Assembly: GCA_036898135.1 (NCBI GenBank)
Contig: CM072517.1
Location: forward strand, 61,593,960 to 61,657,959
Direction of reading: 5' to 3'
Length of the DNA stretch: 64,000 nt
From: Oncomelania hupensis
Taxonomy: Eukaryota > Mollusca > Gastropoda > Littorinimorpha > Pomatiopsidae
Position 1 is the first letter of the stretch. Every line of letters begins with the position of its first letter. The notes under the pieces are model-generated. The model did not search any database. It saw nothing but the letters and a program-made list of their open reading frames with translations, and had not been told where the DNA came from. Of this stretch, positions 10,301 to 20,100 are shown one piece after another. A program made the translations under genes and the position numbers.

Positions 10301-10495
10301 TAGCTGAGTGGGAACATGTCACTTAAGTAGAGCATACCCAGGACCCAAGAAGGTAGAGTCGAACCCAAGGCCCATGGGCCAGGTGGGGTAATAGGTTACA
10401 AACAGGTAACTGAGTGGGGATAGTCATCATTAGTAGTTGTAAGACAAAGGAACCCAAGACGAGTTCCGGGGAGAGAACCGGCCAGGCGGTTGGGT

Positions 10496-10699
10496 CTAAA
10501 GGTGTACAGACACTCGTGAGCGGTAGGTGCACACCGCGGTCATGAACAGCAGTCCAAAGTTAGTCGACAAGGAGTAGGCTACCAGATCGGCCATGGAGTC
10601 CAGATGCACGTCGCGGCAGGCAATCCTAACCGCGGAGAAGTCAGGCTCCAGGGCCAGACACTCAAGGACACAGTGGTCGTGTGCTTTTATACTTGTACA
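10496..10699 (-). other. Unrecognised minus-strand open frame beside the HSE array
   Basis: The minus strand is open for about 67 codons to a TAG at 10498-10496. The first ATG inside is at 10594 (MADLVAYSLSTNFGLLFM). There is no known domain, it overlaps the proposed TATA box, and its GC content is higher than the neighbours. It could be a small ORF in the transcript of the promoter-like region or chance. Confidence 0.25.
10684..10691 (-). promoter_or_regulatory. TATA box, minus strand
   Basis: The minus strand reads TATAAAAG about 18 bp downstream of the last heat-shock pentamer. The spacing fits an RNA polymerase II core promoter initiating near 10650-10660 and transcribing towards the 69-bp minisatellite. 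This is inferred only. Confidence 0.45.
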
Positions 10700-10709
10700 G
10701 CTACTTTTG

Positions 10710-10802
10710 GAACGTTCAAGAACGTTCTAGAAAGTTCTGAGAGTTTCTCGAAAGTTCTGGAAGTTTCTTGAACGTTCTAGAGTGTTCAGGAGAATTGTAG
10801 AA
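10710..10802. promoter_or_regulatory. Phased heat-shock element array
   Basis: Alternating GAA and TTC trinucleotides occur every 5 bp from 10710 to 10802. Exact GAA stands at 10710, 10720, 10730, 10750, 10760, 10770 and 10800. Exact TTC stands at 10715, 10725, 10735, 10745, 10755, 10765, 10775 and 10785. The four remaining positions (10740, 10780, 10790, 10795) each differ by one base. This is 15 of 19 perfect pentamers in strict nGAAnnTTCn phase, the binding pattern of trimeric heat-shock factor. A TATA box follows on the minus strand. Confidence 0.65.
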
Positions 10803-10984
10803 ACATGTGGACAACTCTAGCAGTTCAGGGAGGAAGCTCGGCATTGAAAGCAAATCGATAATTTTCTCGAACACACGCGATTTTCCAAATTTCATTGTCC
10901 CAGGCACAGAAGCAAAGTTTTTCTGGAATAACAGCGATTTCCTTTCTGTTCTAGACCTAACGGGATAGGAAAACACACTTTCAA

Positions 10985-11290
10985 CCCAGGAACAGAACAA
11001 AAGTGAAAATTTGTTACATAGTGTTACTCACCTATGTGATGTAGACATTGAAAATAAGAAAATGAGCATATTACTGAACAAATTTAAATAACTAACTATA
11101 TCAAATACTCAACCCTTTAACGAGAACAACTAAGAAACAATAAATCAAATTAAATAACTCTCTCTCTCTTTTTCTCTCTCTCTCTCTCCCTCATACCTCT
11201 AAGATTTAAATTACACATACTATAGTCACTGAAAAAAGCAACTACATAAATCTTCCAACAGATAAATAAAAAAAATTTTTGGCAAGTCTT
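10985..11290 (-). repeat. Dispersed repeat family R1, copy with CT tract
   Basis: The reverse complement matches 25340-25660. Shared blocks are the GACTATAGTATGTGTAAATT region, a GA/CT microsatellite in the same place, the CAGTTGTTCTTGTTAA-like block and CTTATTTTCAATGTCTA. The other copy has a much longer GA tract. It is non-coding and probably a MITE or SINE-like element. Confidence 0.6.
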
Positions 11291-11329
11291 CTCTGCATTT
11301 ATTTCCAAGATGGCAAGCTATTAAAACAT

Positions 11330-11560
11330 TCCTTCGAATGAGAGTATAAACCGAGGTCTAATTTCTCGCCTGGACGTTAAAGATCCTGACGCTCATGTTC
11401 TAAACCGGCTACACAAATACACCCAGCACGCACTAGGTCCCTTTTCCCCATTCCCATCCGCCCAGGACAGTGCTCAGTCGTCTGGGCGTCATACTATGCG
11501 CCCAAAGGATGGCGCCTTGAGCAGATTTTGAGCTGGAAAAAGCGCTATACAAAGAGAGTC
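11330..11560 (+). repeat. SINE- or L2-tail-like repeat
   Basis: It begins AGTATAAACCGAGGTCTAAT and ends GAGCTGGAAAAAGCGCTATA, an ending shared in outline with L2-like 3' ends (14225) and with 28530-28560. The wording is that of a common invertebrate dispersed repeat. It is non-coding. Confidence 0.45.
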
Positions 11561-11870
11561 TTTTCATTAATTAAAACGAGTTTAGACTTTCACAAAAATA
11601 TATAGGCTTATGCGCATGCATAAACACACACACAGAGACGCGTGCTTACTTCATTATGTAAATAAAAATGAAACTGACCTGCAAACAGCACGATGGGGAC
11701 GATCATCTTCAAATATTGTGCAGCCAAGGCCCGAAACTAACCCAAGCAGAAACTACTTGAAAATCTCGCTGGGAACGCAAATTTATGAAGAGGTGGTTTG
11801 TGGGTCGATCTGCTCTGCTGGTAAACCGGGGAGCAAGTGAAGCTTCTTTACTCACCCAATATCGCTTTTA
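11561..11870. other. Stretch without recognised gene
   Basis: A 76-codon open frame (11610-11840) shows no recognisable domain, and nothing else is identified. Confidence 0.45.
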
Positions 11871-11874
11871 TGTT

Positions 11875-12000
11875 CATTACCCTCCTTAGCCTATACCCTC
11901 CCTAGCATTACCCTCCCTAGCCTTACTCTCCCTAGACTACACCCTCCCTAGCATTACCTTCCATAGCCTTACCCTCTCTAGCCTATACCCTCCATGCTCA
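11875..12000. repeat. C/T-rich minisatellite
   Basis: Units of about 17-18 bp, variants of ACCCTCCCTAGCCTT, are repeated about seven times with point differences. Confidence 0.75.
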
Positions 12001-12059
12001 CTTCACTGCCTGTCGCAATCTCTCCTTGCACTGTACTTCGGACTACTAAAGTATGACGG

Positions 12060-12280
12060 CCTACTAGCGCCAAAAACCGAGAGTTACCATTATCACGAGA
12101 TAATTGAAATTAACACGTTTTCTGTGTAATTTACAGAGATACCAATAATTCACAGTGTTAATTAATACTTTTCAGTATTTGCCACGCCTTCCTAGCGCCA
12201 AAACCTGATAAATATCATGAGATAATTACAAATATCATAGGAAAATTAAAATAATCAAGGGATAATTACAATTATCATTG
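12060..12280. repeat. AT-rich degenerate repeats (ATCATGAGATAATTAC)
   Basis: Several imperfect copies of a motif near ATCATGAGATAATTACAAAT lie between 12085 and 12280. No gene is seen here. Confidence 0.45.
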
Positions 12281-12289
12281 AAAACTTAC

Positions 12290-13055
12290 AAATATCCTCA
12301 GAACAGAGAAGAGATCCTTCTCCGAGAAGAAGTTAAGGCAGCAGTGCAATCGCTGAAGAAGGAGAAATCAGAGGGAGTAAACAACATACCCGCAGAATTG
12401 CTTCAAGCAGGAGGGGAAGCGATGATTGACGCCCTCACCATTTTCTGTAACACGATCTGGCAGAGTGGGGAGTGACCTACACTACTGATCCATTTGCTTG
12501 TAGAGTGGGGAGTGATCCAGTCCCTTGTCTTCACTCTTCCCACAAACGGGAACCTTCAGGAGTGCCTAAACTACCGCATCATCAGTCTCATCAGCCATCC
12601 CAGAAAATAATACTTAACAAGTTGAAACCCCAAGCTGAACAAATCATAGCTGACGAACAAGCTGGATTCAGGGCAGGGCGAAGTACTACTGAGCAGATTT
12701 TCAAACTCAGGATTATCTGCGAGAAATGCCTACAGCACCAACATCTATATAATGTGTTTGTATACTTCAGGAAAAGGTTTGACCGAATTTCGCATGCAGC
12801 TCTGTGGGCAACAATGAAAGTATACAATATAAGCCTCACCATTATTGAAGTCATCATAAGAAAGTCACAGGAAGGCTACCAGTGCAGTCCTCCGCAACAG
12901 CGTCATCGGAAACTGATTCAGAACAACAATCGGCGTGCGTCAAGGATGACTACTCTCTCCAACACTCTTTAACATCGTCCTGGAGACCATTAGGTCATAT
13001 GCCTTTGTAGATCACAAAGGCACAGCCAGCATAGGAGGTAGAGCAATCTCCAAAC
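12290..13055 (+). pseudogene. RTE LINE RT remnant, plus orientation
   Basis: The plus strand matches the RTE ORF2 region from EEILPILREEV to GGRAISN. Recognisable blocks are REEVKAAVQSLKKEKSEGVN, AELLQAGGEAMIDALTIFCN, DEQAGFRAGRSTTEQIF and FDRISHAALWATMKVYNIS. Frameshifts, a partly duplicated WQSGE region near 12475-12510 and missing bases break it into at least two frames. At about 13056 it is interrupted by an L2-like LINE and resumes at 14309 with the ADDIDGLAGE block. It is a dead copy older than the L2 insertion. Confidence 0.85.
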
Positions 13056-14261
13056 CACCTCTCTGAACAGTCCAGACTTGTCTTCGATGTTCCTCAAGGG
13101 TCAGTTTTAGGCCCTGTTCTTTTCCTCCTTTACACATATCCTCTTCTCACATCATCCAAAACCACGACACTTTCCACCATTTCTACGCAGGCGACACACA
13201 GCTGAAAAATATTGACACTCCTCAAAATCTTCCATCCATTTTGACCAAAACTTCTGAATGCTTTGAATACATTTCTAACTGGATGACAGTCAACAAGCTC
13301 CAACTCAATGCAAACAAAACTGAAGTTATGTTCACAGGTACCAAACACAACCTGTCTTCTTCCTCTGTAGACACTGTCACTCTTGGCCAGATCACTCTTC
13401 CTTTGTCATCTTCTGTCAAAAACCTTGGTGTCGTTCTTCACAACACCCTCTCCATGTCAGAATTCATCCACAAAACCTGTCAAACATGCAACTTTCATCT
13501 CCGTAGAATAGGCCTTGTCCGCAAACATCTGACCACTAACGCTACTGTCAAGCTCATTTCTGCACTTTCACGCTTAGACTACTGTAACTCTCTCCTGGCT
13601 GAACTTCCTTCTTCTTCTATTTATCTGCTCCAACGTGTTCAGAACTCAGCTGCACATCTGGTTCTCAAAAAGAAAAAAAAATCTGTTCATATCACTCCCC
13701 TTCTACATTCACTCCACTGGCTTCCAGGGTCTCATAGAATTATCTACAAAATCGCTATTTTCTGTTACCACTTCCTACCTCACCCAGAACAATCAATTCT
13801 ATAAGCCTTCTGGAAATCTTCGTTCTTCCTCTGACACCCTCATGCTTCACATACCCCGCTACAAACTCTCCTCTGCTGGTTGTCGATCTTTCTCAGTGCT
13901 TGGCCCTTCAACTTCGAACTCTCTTCCCCTCTCTCTTCGCAGCACTCTAAGCATAGCTACTTTCAAATCCAACTTGAAAAAAAAATCTCTTCCTTAAATG
14001 TTTCTGATCTTGCCTCCCATCATCGTCGTCATTCCTCCATTTCTCTTTGTTTTTTTGGGTTTCGTTTTTGTTTTGATTCAGACCACCGCCACCATTCACC
14101 CCATCACCCCTTGTTAGCTCTCCCCTCCTCCCTCGTCTCTTATTCGTTAGCAAGTGTCTGATTTTATTTTGTATGAAGTCGGATGTTTAGAATGAATGCG
14201 TGAATACTGCGCTTTGAACTGATATTGTTCCTTGGGGAAAAGCGCTATATAAATATCATCA

Positions 14262-14308
<47 letters not shown>
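13056..14308 (+). mobile_element. L2/CR1-like LINE, 5'-truncated, nested in RTE
   Basis: The element begins within the RT domain ([15 protein letters not shown]), continues through the remaining RT and C-terminal region, and ends with a 3' UTR, AAAAGCGCTATATAAAT and an ATC/ATT tail to about 14306. The RTE sequence on both sides is part of one copy, so this is a later insertion. The catalytic loop reads FYAGDTQL where active enzymes have FYADDTQL. A frameshift lies between VPQGSVLGP and that loop, so the copy is inactive. Confidence 0.8.
13241..13804 (+). pseudogene. L2/CR1-like RT C-terminal region
   Basis: The frame begins just after the RT catalytic loop and reads TVNKLQLNANKTEVMF (thumb-type motif), LGVVLHNTLSM, ISALSRLDYCNSLLAELPSS, LLQRVQNSAAHLV and ITPLLHSLHWLPGSHRIIYK, the standard series of C-terminal blocks in L2/CR1-like LINEs. 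The frame stops at 13804 and continues in another frame (LRSSSDTLMLHIPRYKLSSA, then FKSNLKKK) to about 13990. The product in an active element would reverse transcribe its own RNA at the nicked target. Here it is broken at the YADD loop and by frameshifts. Confidence 0.8.
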
Positions 14309-14770
14309 TTATTGCGGATGACATTGATGGATTGGCTGGAGAAGAACAACAACGTGAAAAGCTGGTACAGAGAAAGAGGTGGGAGAACAACATTCGAGAA
14401 TGGACTGGCTTGACACTGAGCGAAGCCATGAGGGTTGCTGAGGACAGAGAAAGATGGAATACGCTGTTTAAACGATCATCTATGGTTAACAAATTTACTC
14501 TCTCATTTGCCTGTCCCGGCTTTATGACACTATACCCAGCACATCACCAACGACGAAGTCCGACAGACCATCACACAAGCCATTGGACAACACGATGACC
14601 TGCTCACAGTGGTGAAAAAACGGAAACTCCGATGGTATGGCCACGTCACCAGATCATCAGTTCTTGCAAAGACCATCCTGGAAGGCACAGTGCAAGGAGG
14701 TAGAAGAAGAGAGAGACCGAAAAAGGGGTGGGAGGACAACATTCGAGAATGGACTGGTTTGACACTGAGC
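14309..14770 (+). pseudogene. RTE LINE 3' remnants, rearranged
   Basis: After the L2 insertion the RTE copy resumes with ADDIDGLAGEEQ, then jumps by internal deletion to the C-terminal RWENNIREWTGLTLSEAMRV block (to about 14484). A second, overlapping stretch at 14531-14770 repeats the 3' region from ITNDEVRQTITQAIGQHDD to NIREWTGLTLS. The repetition shows that two RTE 3' ends lie in tandem here. Neither is functional. Confidence 0.75.
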
Positions 14771-14958
14771 TCTTGGATTGACAAGAGCGTGTTTGAAAGA
14801 GGGATGAGAGAAGTATTCATAATGTAGGTAATGGTAGTAGTTGTTCATCTTTCCCAATGCCATCACATTTCATGAATTATTGTCATCTAACAAAAAGTCA
14901 GAATTATTAAAACTTGTAAGTCTAATGAAATTAATAATTAAACAAATGTAACGTTTTT

Positions 14959-16638
14959 CCTATCCTATCCTATCCTGTCCCGTAACCCGAAGGTCGTAGG
15001 GGCACCACAGATGATCGTTTAACCAGCATACTCCATCTTTCTCTGTCCTCAGCAGCCCTGATGGCTTCGCTCAGTGTCAAACCAGTCCATTCTCGAATGT
15101 TGTCCTCCCACCTCTTTTTCGGTCTCCCTCTTCTTCTACCTCCTTGCACTGTGCCTTGCAGAATAGTCTTTGCAAGGCCTGATGATCTGGTGACGTGGCC
15201 ATACCACCGAAGTTTCCGTTTCTTCACCACTGTTAACAGGTCATCGTGTTGTCCAATGGCTTGTGTGATGGTCTGTCGGACTTCGTCGTTGGTGATGTGT
15301 TGGGTATAGGAAATGCCCAGAAGTCTTCTGTAGCACCTCATCTCCATGCTTTGTATTCTTCGTTGGAGATCTGCTGTGAGGGTCCATGCTTCGCAAGCAT
15401 ATAGGAAGATGGAGATGACAAGGGAGCGCAGCAGTCTTACTTTGGAATGTAGACTGATGGTCCTGTCTTTCCAAATGGGCTTCAACCTTGTCAGGGCAGC
15501 AGTTGTTTGTGCGATCCTGGAGAGGACTTCCTGTCGGGACCCATTGTCTGATACAATGGCTCCTAAATATTTGAAGCTATGCACTGTGTCGAGGGATTGG
15601 CCTTGGACTTTGATGTCCGTATTGATGCCATTGGTGTTGTTGGTCATCATTTTGGTCTTCTCTGCACTTATTTCCATTCCATAGGCTTTGGAGGTGGTGT
15701 CAAGCCTCTGTACCAGCTGTTCAAGTTCTTGTTCCTCTCCAGCCAATCCATCAATGTCATCTGCAAAACGAAGATTGGAGATTGCTCTACCCCCTATGCT
15801 GACTGTGCCTTCATGGTCTGCAAGAGCATCCGACATGATGCGCTCTAGGAAGATGTTGAAGAGTGTTGGAGAGAGTAGGCATCCTTGACGCACACCAATT
15901 GTTGTTCTGAACCAATTCCCGATGGCTCTGTTGTGGAGGACTGCACTGGTAGCCTTGTCATACAGGCTTTTGATGACTTCAATAATTTTAGGGCTGATGT
16001 TGTACACTTTCATTGTTGCCCATAGAGCTGCATGCCAGACTCGGTCAAACGCCTTCTTGAAGTCTATGAACACATGATATAGATGTTGTTGGTGCTGTAG
16101 GTATTTCTCACAGATTATTCTGAGGTTGAAAATCTGCTCAGTGGTACTTCGCCCTGCCCTGAATCCTGCTTGTTCTTCAGCTATGATTTGTTCAGCTTGG
16201 GGTTTCAACCTGTTGAGTATTATTTTCAGGAGGACCTTGCTGGGATGGCTGATGAGGCTGATGGTCCGGTAATTTTCACACTCCTGAAGGTTACCTTTTT
16301 TGGGAAGAGTGATGACAAGCGACTGGGTCCATGGTATAGGCCACTCCCCACTCTGCCAGATCTTGTTACAGATAATGGTGAGGGCATCAATCATCGCTTC
16401 TCCTCCTGCTTGTAGCAGTTCCGCGGGTATGTTGTCCACTCCCGCTGACTTCCCTTTCTTTAGCGCTTGCACTGCTGCCTCAACTTCTTCCCGGAGAATT
16501 GGGAGGATTTCTTCTTCTTCTCTGTTCTCGGGACATGCTAGAACTGATGGGTCTCCATTTGGTGTATGGTTGTAAAGGTCAGAGCAGTACTCTGTCCATC
16601 TGTCCAAGACTTCTTGTTCTTCTGTAAGGCATATGCCA
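14959..16638 (-). mobile_element. RTE LINE, 5'-truncated, recent insertion
   Basis: The minus strand carries the RTE element from within ORF2 to the 3' tail of GGATA repeats. The flanks carry an exact 8-bp duplication, ACGTTTTT, at 14951-14958 and 16639-16646 (9 bp if the preceding A counts), marking the insertion endpoints. Truncation falls before the RT domain. I counted only five base differences from the matching part of the full-length copy (17125-18799), at 15236, 15564, 15618, 15897 and 16107, and the protein is unchanged at all five. The insertion must be young. Confidence 0.92.
14970..16637 (-). CDS. RTE reverse transcriptase, 5'-truncated, open to the natural stop
   Basis: An uninterrupted frame of about 555 RTE residues begins at GICLTEEQEVLDRW. 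A few flanking codons (MTWDKNV) precede it and supply a chance start at 16658. It holds the whole polymerase domain (YRTISLISHPSKVLLK, EQAGFRAGRST, FIDFKKAFDRVWH, GVRQGCLLSPTLFN, RFADDIDGL) and the C-terminal RKLRWYGHVTRSS, GRPKKRWEDNIREW region. The endonuclease is absent, so the copy cannot move on its own. The stop codon TAG falls inside the 3' GGATA tail. Confidence 0.9.
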   Translation of the reverse strand, partial: GICLTEEQEVLDRWTEYCSDLYNHTPNGDPSVLACPENREEEEILPILREEVEAAVQALKKGKSAGVDNIPAELLQAGGEAMIDALTIICNKIWQSGEWPIPWTQSLVITLPKKGNLQECENYRTISLISHPSKVLLKIILNRLKPQAEQIIAEEQAGFRAGRSTTEQIFNLRIICEKYLQHQQHLYHVFIDFKKAFDRVWHAALWATMKVYNISPKIIEVIKSLYDKATSAVLHNRAIGNWFRTTIGVRQGCLLSPTLFNIFLERIMSDALADHEGTVSIGGRAISNLRFADDIDGLAGEEQELEQLVQRLDTTSKAYGMEISAEKTKMMTNNTNGINTDIKVQGQSLDTVHSFKYLGAIVSDNGSRQEVLSRIAQTTAALTRLKPIWKDRTISLHSKVRLLRSLVISIFLYACEAWTLTADLQRRIQSMEMRCYRRLLGISYTQHITNDEVRQTITQAIGQHDDLLTVVKKRKLRWYGHVTRSSGLAKTILQGTVQGGRRRGRPKKRWEDNIREWTGLTLSEAIRAAEDRERWSMLVKRSSVVPLRPSGYGTG

Positions 16639-16649
16639 ACGTTTTTATC

Positions 16650-17040
16650 CCATGTCAAAAATTAATATAGTTCTGATGTTGACAGGTTATGTGTAATAAA
16701 AATTATTCCAGTAGTTTGTCATTGATGTGTTTAGGTTAAATTGTATTGTTAGTTATGATTCATAGTTGTTGTCCCCAATCAAGTTCTTTTTTCTTCTTTT
16801 CCCCACTCCATAACTCCCCCTGCCACCTCCCCCCACTCCACGCTATTCTGCTGTATAAATAAATAGTTTAAAATTTTTATTTTATTTTTTAATCTAAAAT
16901 GTTAATTAATTATTGTGCATGTTTGTGTATATTATTTTAACCATGTCCATGTGCCCTTAATGGGTTTTTCTGGAATAAATAAAATTTGCCTTTGCCTTGC
17001 CTTGCCTAGCATTATTAGCAGTGGTAGTAGTAGTAACAGT
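16650..17040 (+). repeat. LINE-like 3' end with CCTTG tail
   Basis: This is AT-rich non-coding sequence ending TTTTTCTGGAATAAATAAAA followed by TTTGCCTTTGCCTTGCCTTG. A polyadenylation-like signal followed by a short tandem tail is typical of a non-LTR retrotransposon 3' end. No coding part is attached. Confidence 0.4.
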
Positions 17041-17124
17041 AATATACTACTCAAAATAATTGAAGGGCCACTCTCATATTTCATTTAGTTTAATTATTGT
17101 TTGCTGCTATCAATAATATCGCTT
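17041..17124 (+). mobile_element. Tc1-like transposon copy B, terminal part left of the RTE
   Basis: This is the reverse complement of the end of copy A (8870-8947), starting at the terminal repeat ACTACTCAAAATAATTGAAG. It is separated from its continuation at 20474 by the full-length RTE. In copy A the two parts are contiguous, which defines the insertion point exactly. Confidence 0.85.
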
Positions 17125-17130
17125 CCTATC

Positions 17131-20100
17131 CTATCCTGTCCCGTAACCCGAAGGTCGTAGGGGCACCACAGATGATCGTTTAACCAGCATACTCCATCTT
17201 TCTCTGTCCTCAGCAGCCCTGATGGCTTCGCTCAGTGTCAAACCAGTCCATTCTCGAATGTTGTCCTCCCACCTCTTTTTCGGTCTCCCTCTTCTTCTAC
17301 CTCCTTGCACTGTGCCTTGCAGAATAGTCTTTGCAAGGCCTGATGATCTGGTGACGTGGCCATACCACCGAAGTTTCCGTTTCTTCACCACTGTTAGCAG
17401 GTCATCGTGTTGTCCAATGGCTTGTGTGATGGTCTGTCGGACTTCGTCGTTGGTGATGTGTTGGGTATAGGAAATGCCCAGAAGTCTTCTGTAGCACCTC
17501 ATCTCCATGCTTTGTATTCTTCGTTGGAGATCTGCTGTGAGGGTCCATGCTTCGCAAGCATATAGGAAGATGGAGATGACAAGGGAGCGCAGCAGTCTTA
17601 CTTTGGAATGTAGACTGATGGTCCTGTCTTTCCAAATGGGCTTCAACCTTGTCAGGGCAGCAGTTGTTTGTGCGATCCTGGAGAGGACTTCCTGTCGGGA
17701 CCCATTGTCTGATACAATGGCTCCCAAATATTTGAAGCTATGCACTGTGTCGAGGGATTGGCCTTGGACTTTGATGTCTGTATTGATGCCATTGGTGTTG
17801 TTGGTCATCATTTTGGTCTTCTCTGCACTTATTTCCATTCCATAGGCTTTGGAGGTGGTGTCAAGCCTCTGTACCAGCTGTTCAAGTTCTTGTTCCTCTC
17901 CAGCCAATCCATCAATGTCATCTGCAAAACGAAGATTGGAGATTGCTCTACCCCCTATGCTGACTGTGCCTTCATGGTCTGCAAGAGCATCCGACATGAT
18001 GCGCTCTAGGAAGATGTTGAAGAGTGTTGGAGAGAGTAGGCATCCTTGACGCACACCGATTGTTGTTCTGAACCAATTCCCGATGGCTCTGTTGTGGAGG
18101 ACTGCACTGGTAGCCTTGTCATACAGGCTTTTGATGACTTCAATAATTTTAGGGCTGATGTTGTACACTTTCATTGTTGCCCATAGAGCTGCATGCCAGA
18201 CTCGGTCAAACGCCTTCTTGAAGTCTATGAACACATGATATAGATGTTGTTGGTGCTGTAGGTATTTTTCACAGATTATTCTGAGGTTGAAAATCTGCTC
18301 AGTGGTACTTCGCCCTGCCCTGAATCCTGCTTGTTCTTCAGCTATGATTTGTTCAGCTTGGGGTTTCAACCTGTTGAGTATTATTTTCAGGAGGACCTTG
18401 CTGGGATGGCTGATGAGGCTGATGGTCCGGTAATTTTCACACTCCTGAAGGTTACCTTTTTTGGGAAGAGTGATGACAAGCGACTGGGTCCATGGTATAG
18501 GCCACTCCCCACTCTGCCAGATCTTGTTACAGATAATGGTGAGGGCATCAATCATCGCTTCTCCTCCTGCTTGTAGCAGTTCCGCGGGTATGTTGTCCAC
18601 TCCCGCTGACTTCCCTTTCTTTAGCGCTTGCACTGCTGCCTCAACTTCTTCCCGGAGAATTGGGAGGATTTCTTCTTCTTCTCTGTTCTCGGGACATGCT
18701 AGAACTGATGGGTCTCCATTTGGTGTATGGTTGTAAAGGTCAGAGCAGTACTCTGTCCATCTGTCCAAGACTTCTTGTTCTTCTGTAAGGCATATGCCAG
18801 ACTTGCTTTGGATAGTGGAGACTTTGGGCTGTTTGACACTTGTCAGCCGCTTCACAGTCTGGTAGGCCTTCTTGCTGTTGTTCTTGTTCAGACTGTTCTC
18901 TATTTCCTGGCATTGATCTTCTATCCAGTTCTCCTTTGCTGTGAGCATGCCTTTTCGGATGTCATTGTTGATTTTTCGGTAGACATCAGCTCCCTGTGAG
19001 GTGTTCTTTTTCTTTTTCATCTCTCTTCGTTTATCACACAGATCCAAAAGTTCAGGTGTGATCCACAGCTTCTTCTTTGGTCGGTGCTTGCCAAGGATCT
19101 CAGTGGCGGCATCTGTCACAGCTGAGTTGAAGGTGGTGGTCATGGTGTTGACATCTACTTCACCAGCCCCCAAAATGAGCAGTGGTGCAAATTTCCCTCC
19201 AATTGTGGCCTGAAATAGTTCTGCCACCTCCGGGTCTTGCAGTTTGTCCAGGTCGAACTTCAGTCTAGTGCACTTTGCTGTATTTACTCTCTTCAAGTGG
19301 AGCCGGAAAGACATCATCACGAGATCGTGGTCACTTCCGATGTCTGCTCCTGGAAAAGTACGTGTCCTGCCAATGTTGATGCTTGATCTGAAGCGTTTCT
19401 TGACCATGATGTAGTCTATTTGGTTGTGATGCTCCCCGCCAGGACTGTGCCATGTCCATCGTCTGGAGTTTTTGTGGAGACCAAGCGTGTTTGCCAGTAC
19501 CAGATTGTTGTATCTGGCAAACTCCAAGAGTCTCAGACCCCTGTCATTTGTCTCGTTGTTGCAGTGGGGTCCACATGTGTCTCCCCAGTTGTGGTGCGCA
19601 TCTTGGCCAACCTTGGCATTCCAGTCGCCTTGCACTATGACTATGTCCTTCTTCGGCACTTGGTCAAGGACCGCCTGTAGATTTTCATAAAAATCCTCCA
19701 CTTCGCTGTCGTCATAGTCTGATGTTGGGGCGTAGGCCTGGATGATGGTGATGTTGAAAGGGGCTGCTCTCAGGCGGATGGTAATGAGTCTACTGGAGAC
19801 TGGGCGGCAACCCATGACAGTGGCTAGAATGTTCTTGTGGACCAAGAATCCAACGCCGTGTTCGTGCCTGTCATCCCTACCGCTGAAATAGAGCTTGTGG
19901 CCTTTGTCGGTCGTTGTTTCACCTAGGCCTTTCCAGCGCAGTTCGCTGATACCTAGAACATTCCATCGATAGTGGTCCAACTCGTGGGCCAGTTCTTCTA
20001 ATTTTCCTTCCGCAGTTAGGGTCCTGACATTCCAGGTTCCTATGACGATGTTGTTTCTCGTGCGGATCTTGCTAAATTGTCCATCAGTAGCATACTTAAC

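Noticed and set aside
14959..18799. Segmental duplication explaining the two near-identical RTE copies
   Set aside because: The copies have different 5' ends and different flanks, and the shorter one has its own exact ACGTTTTT target duplication. They are two independent insertions.
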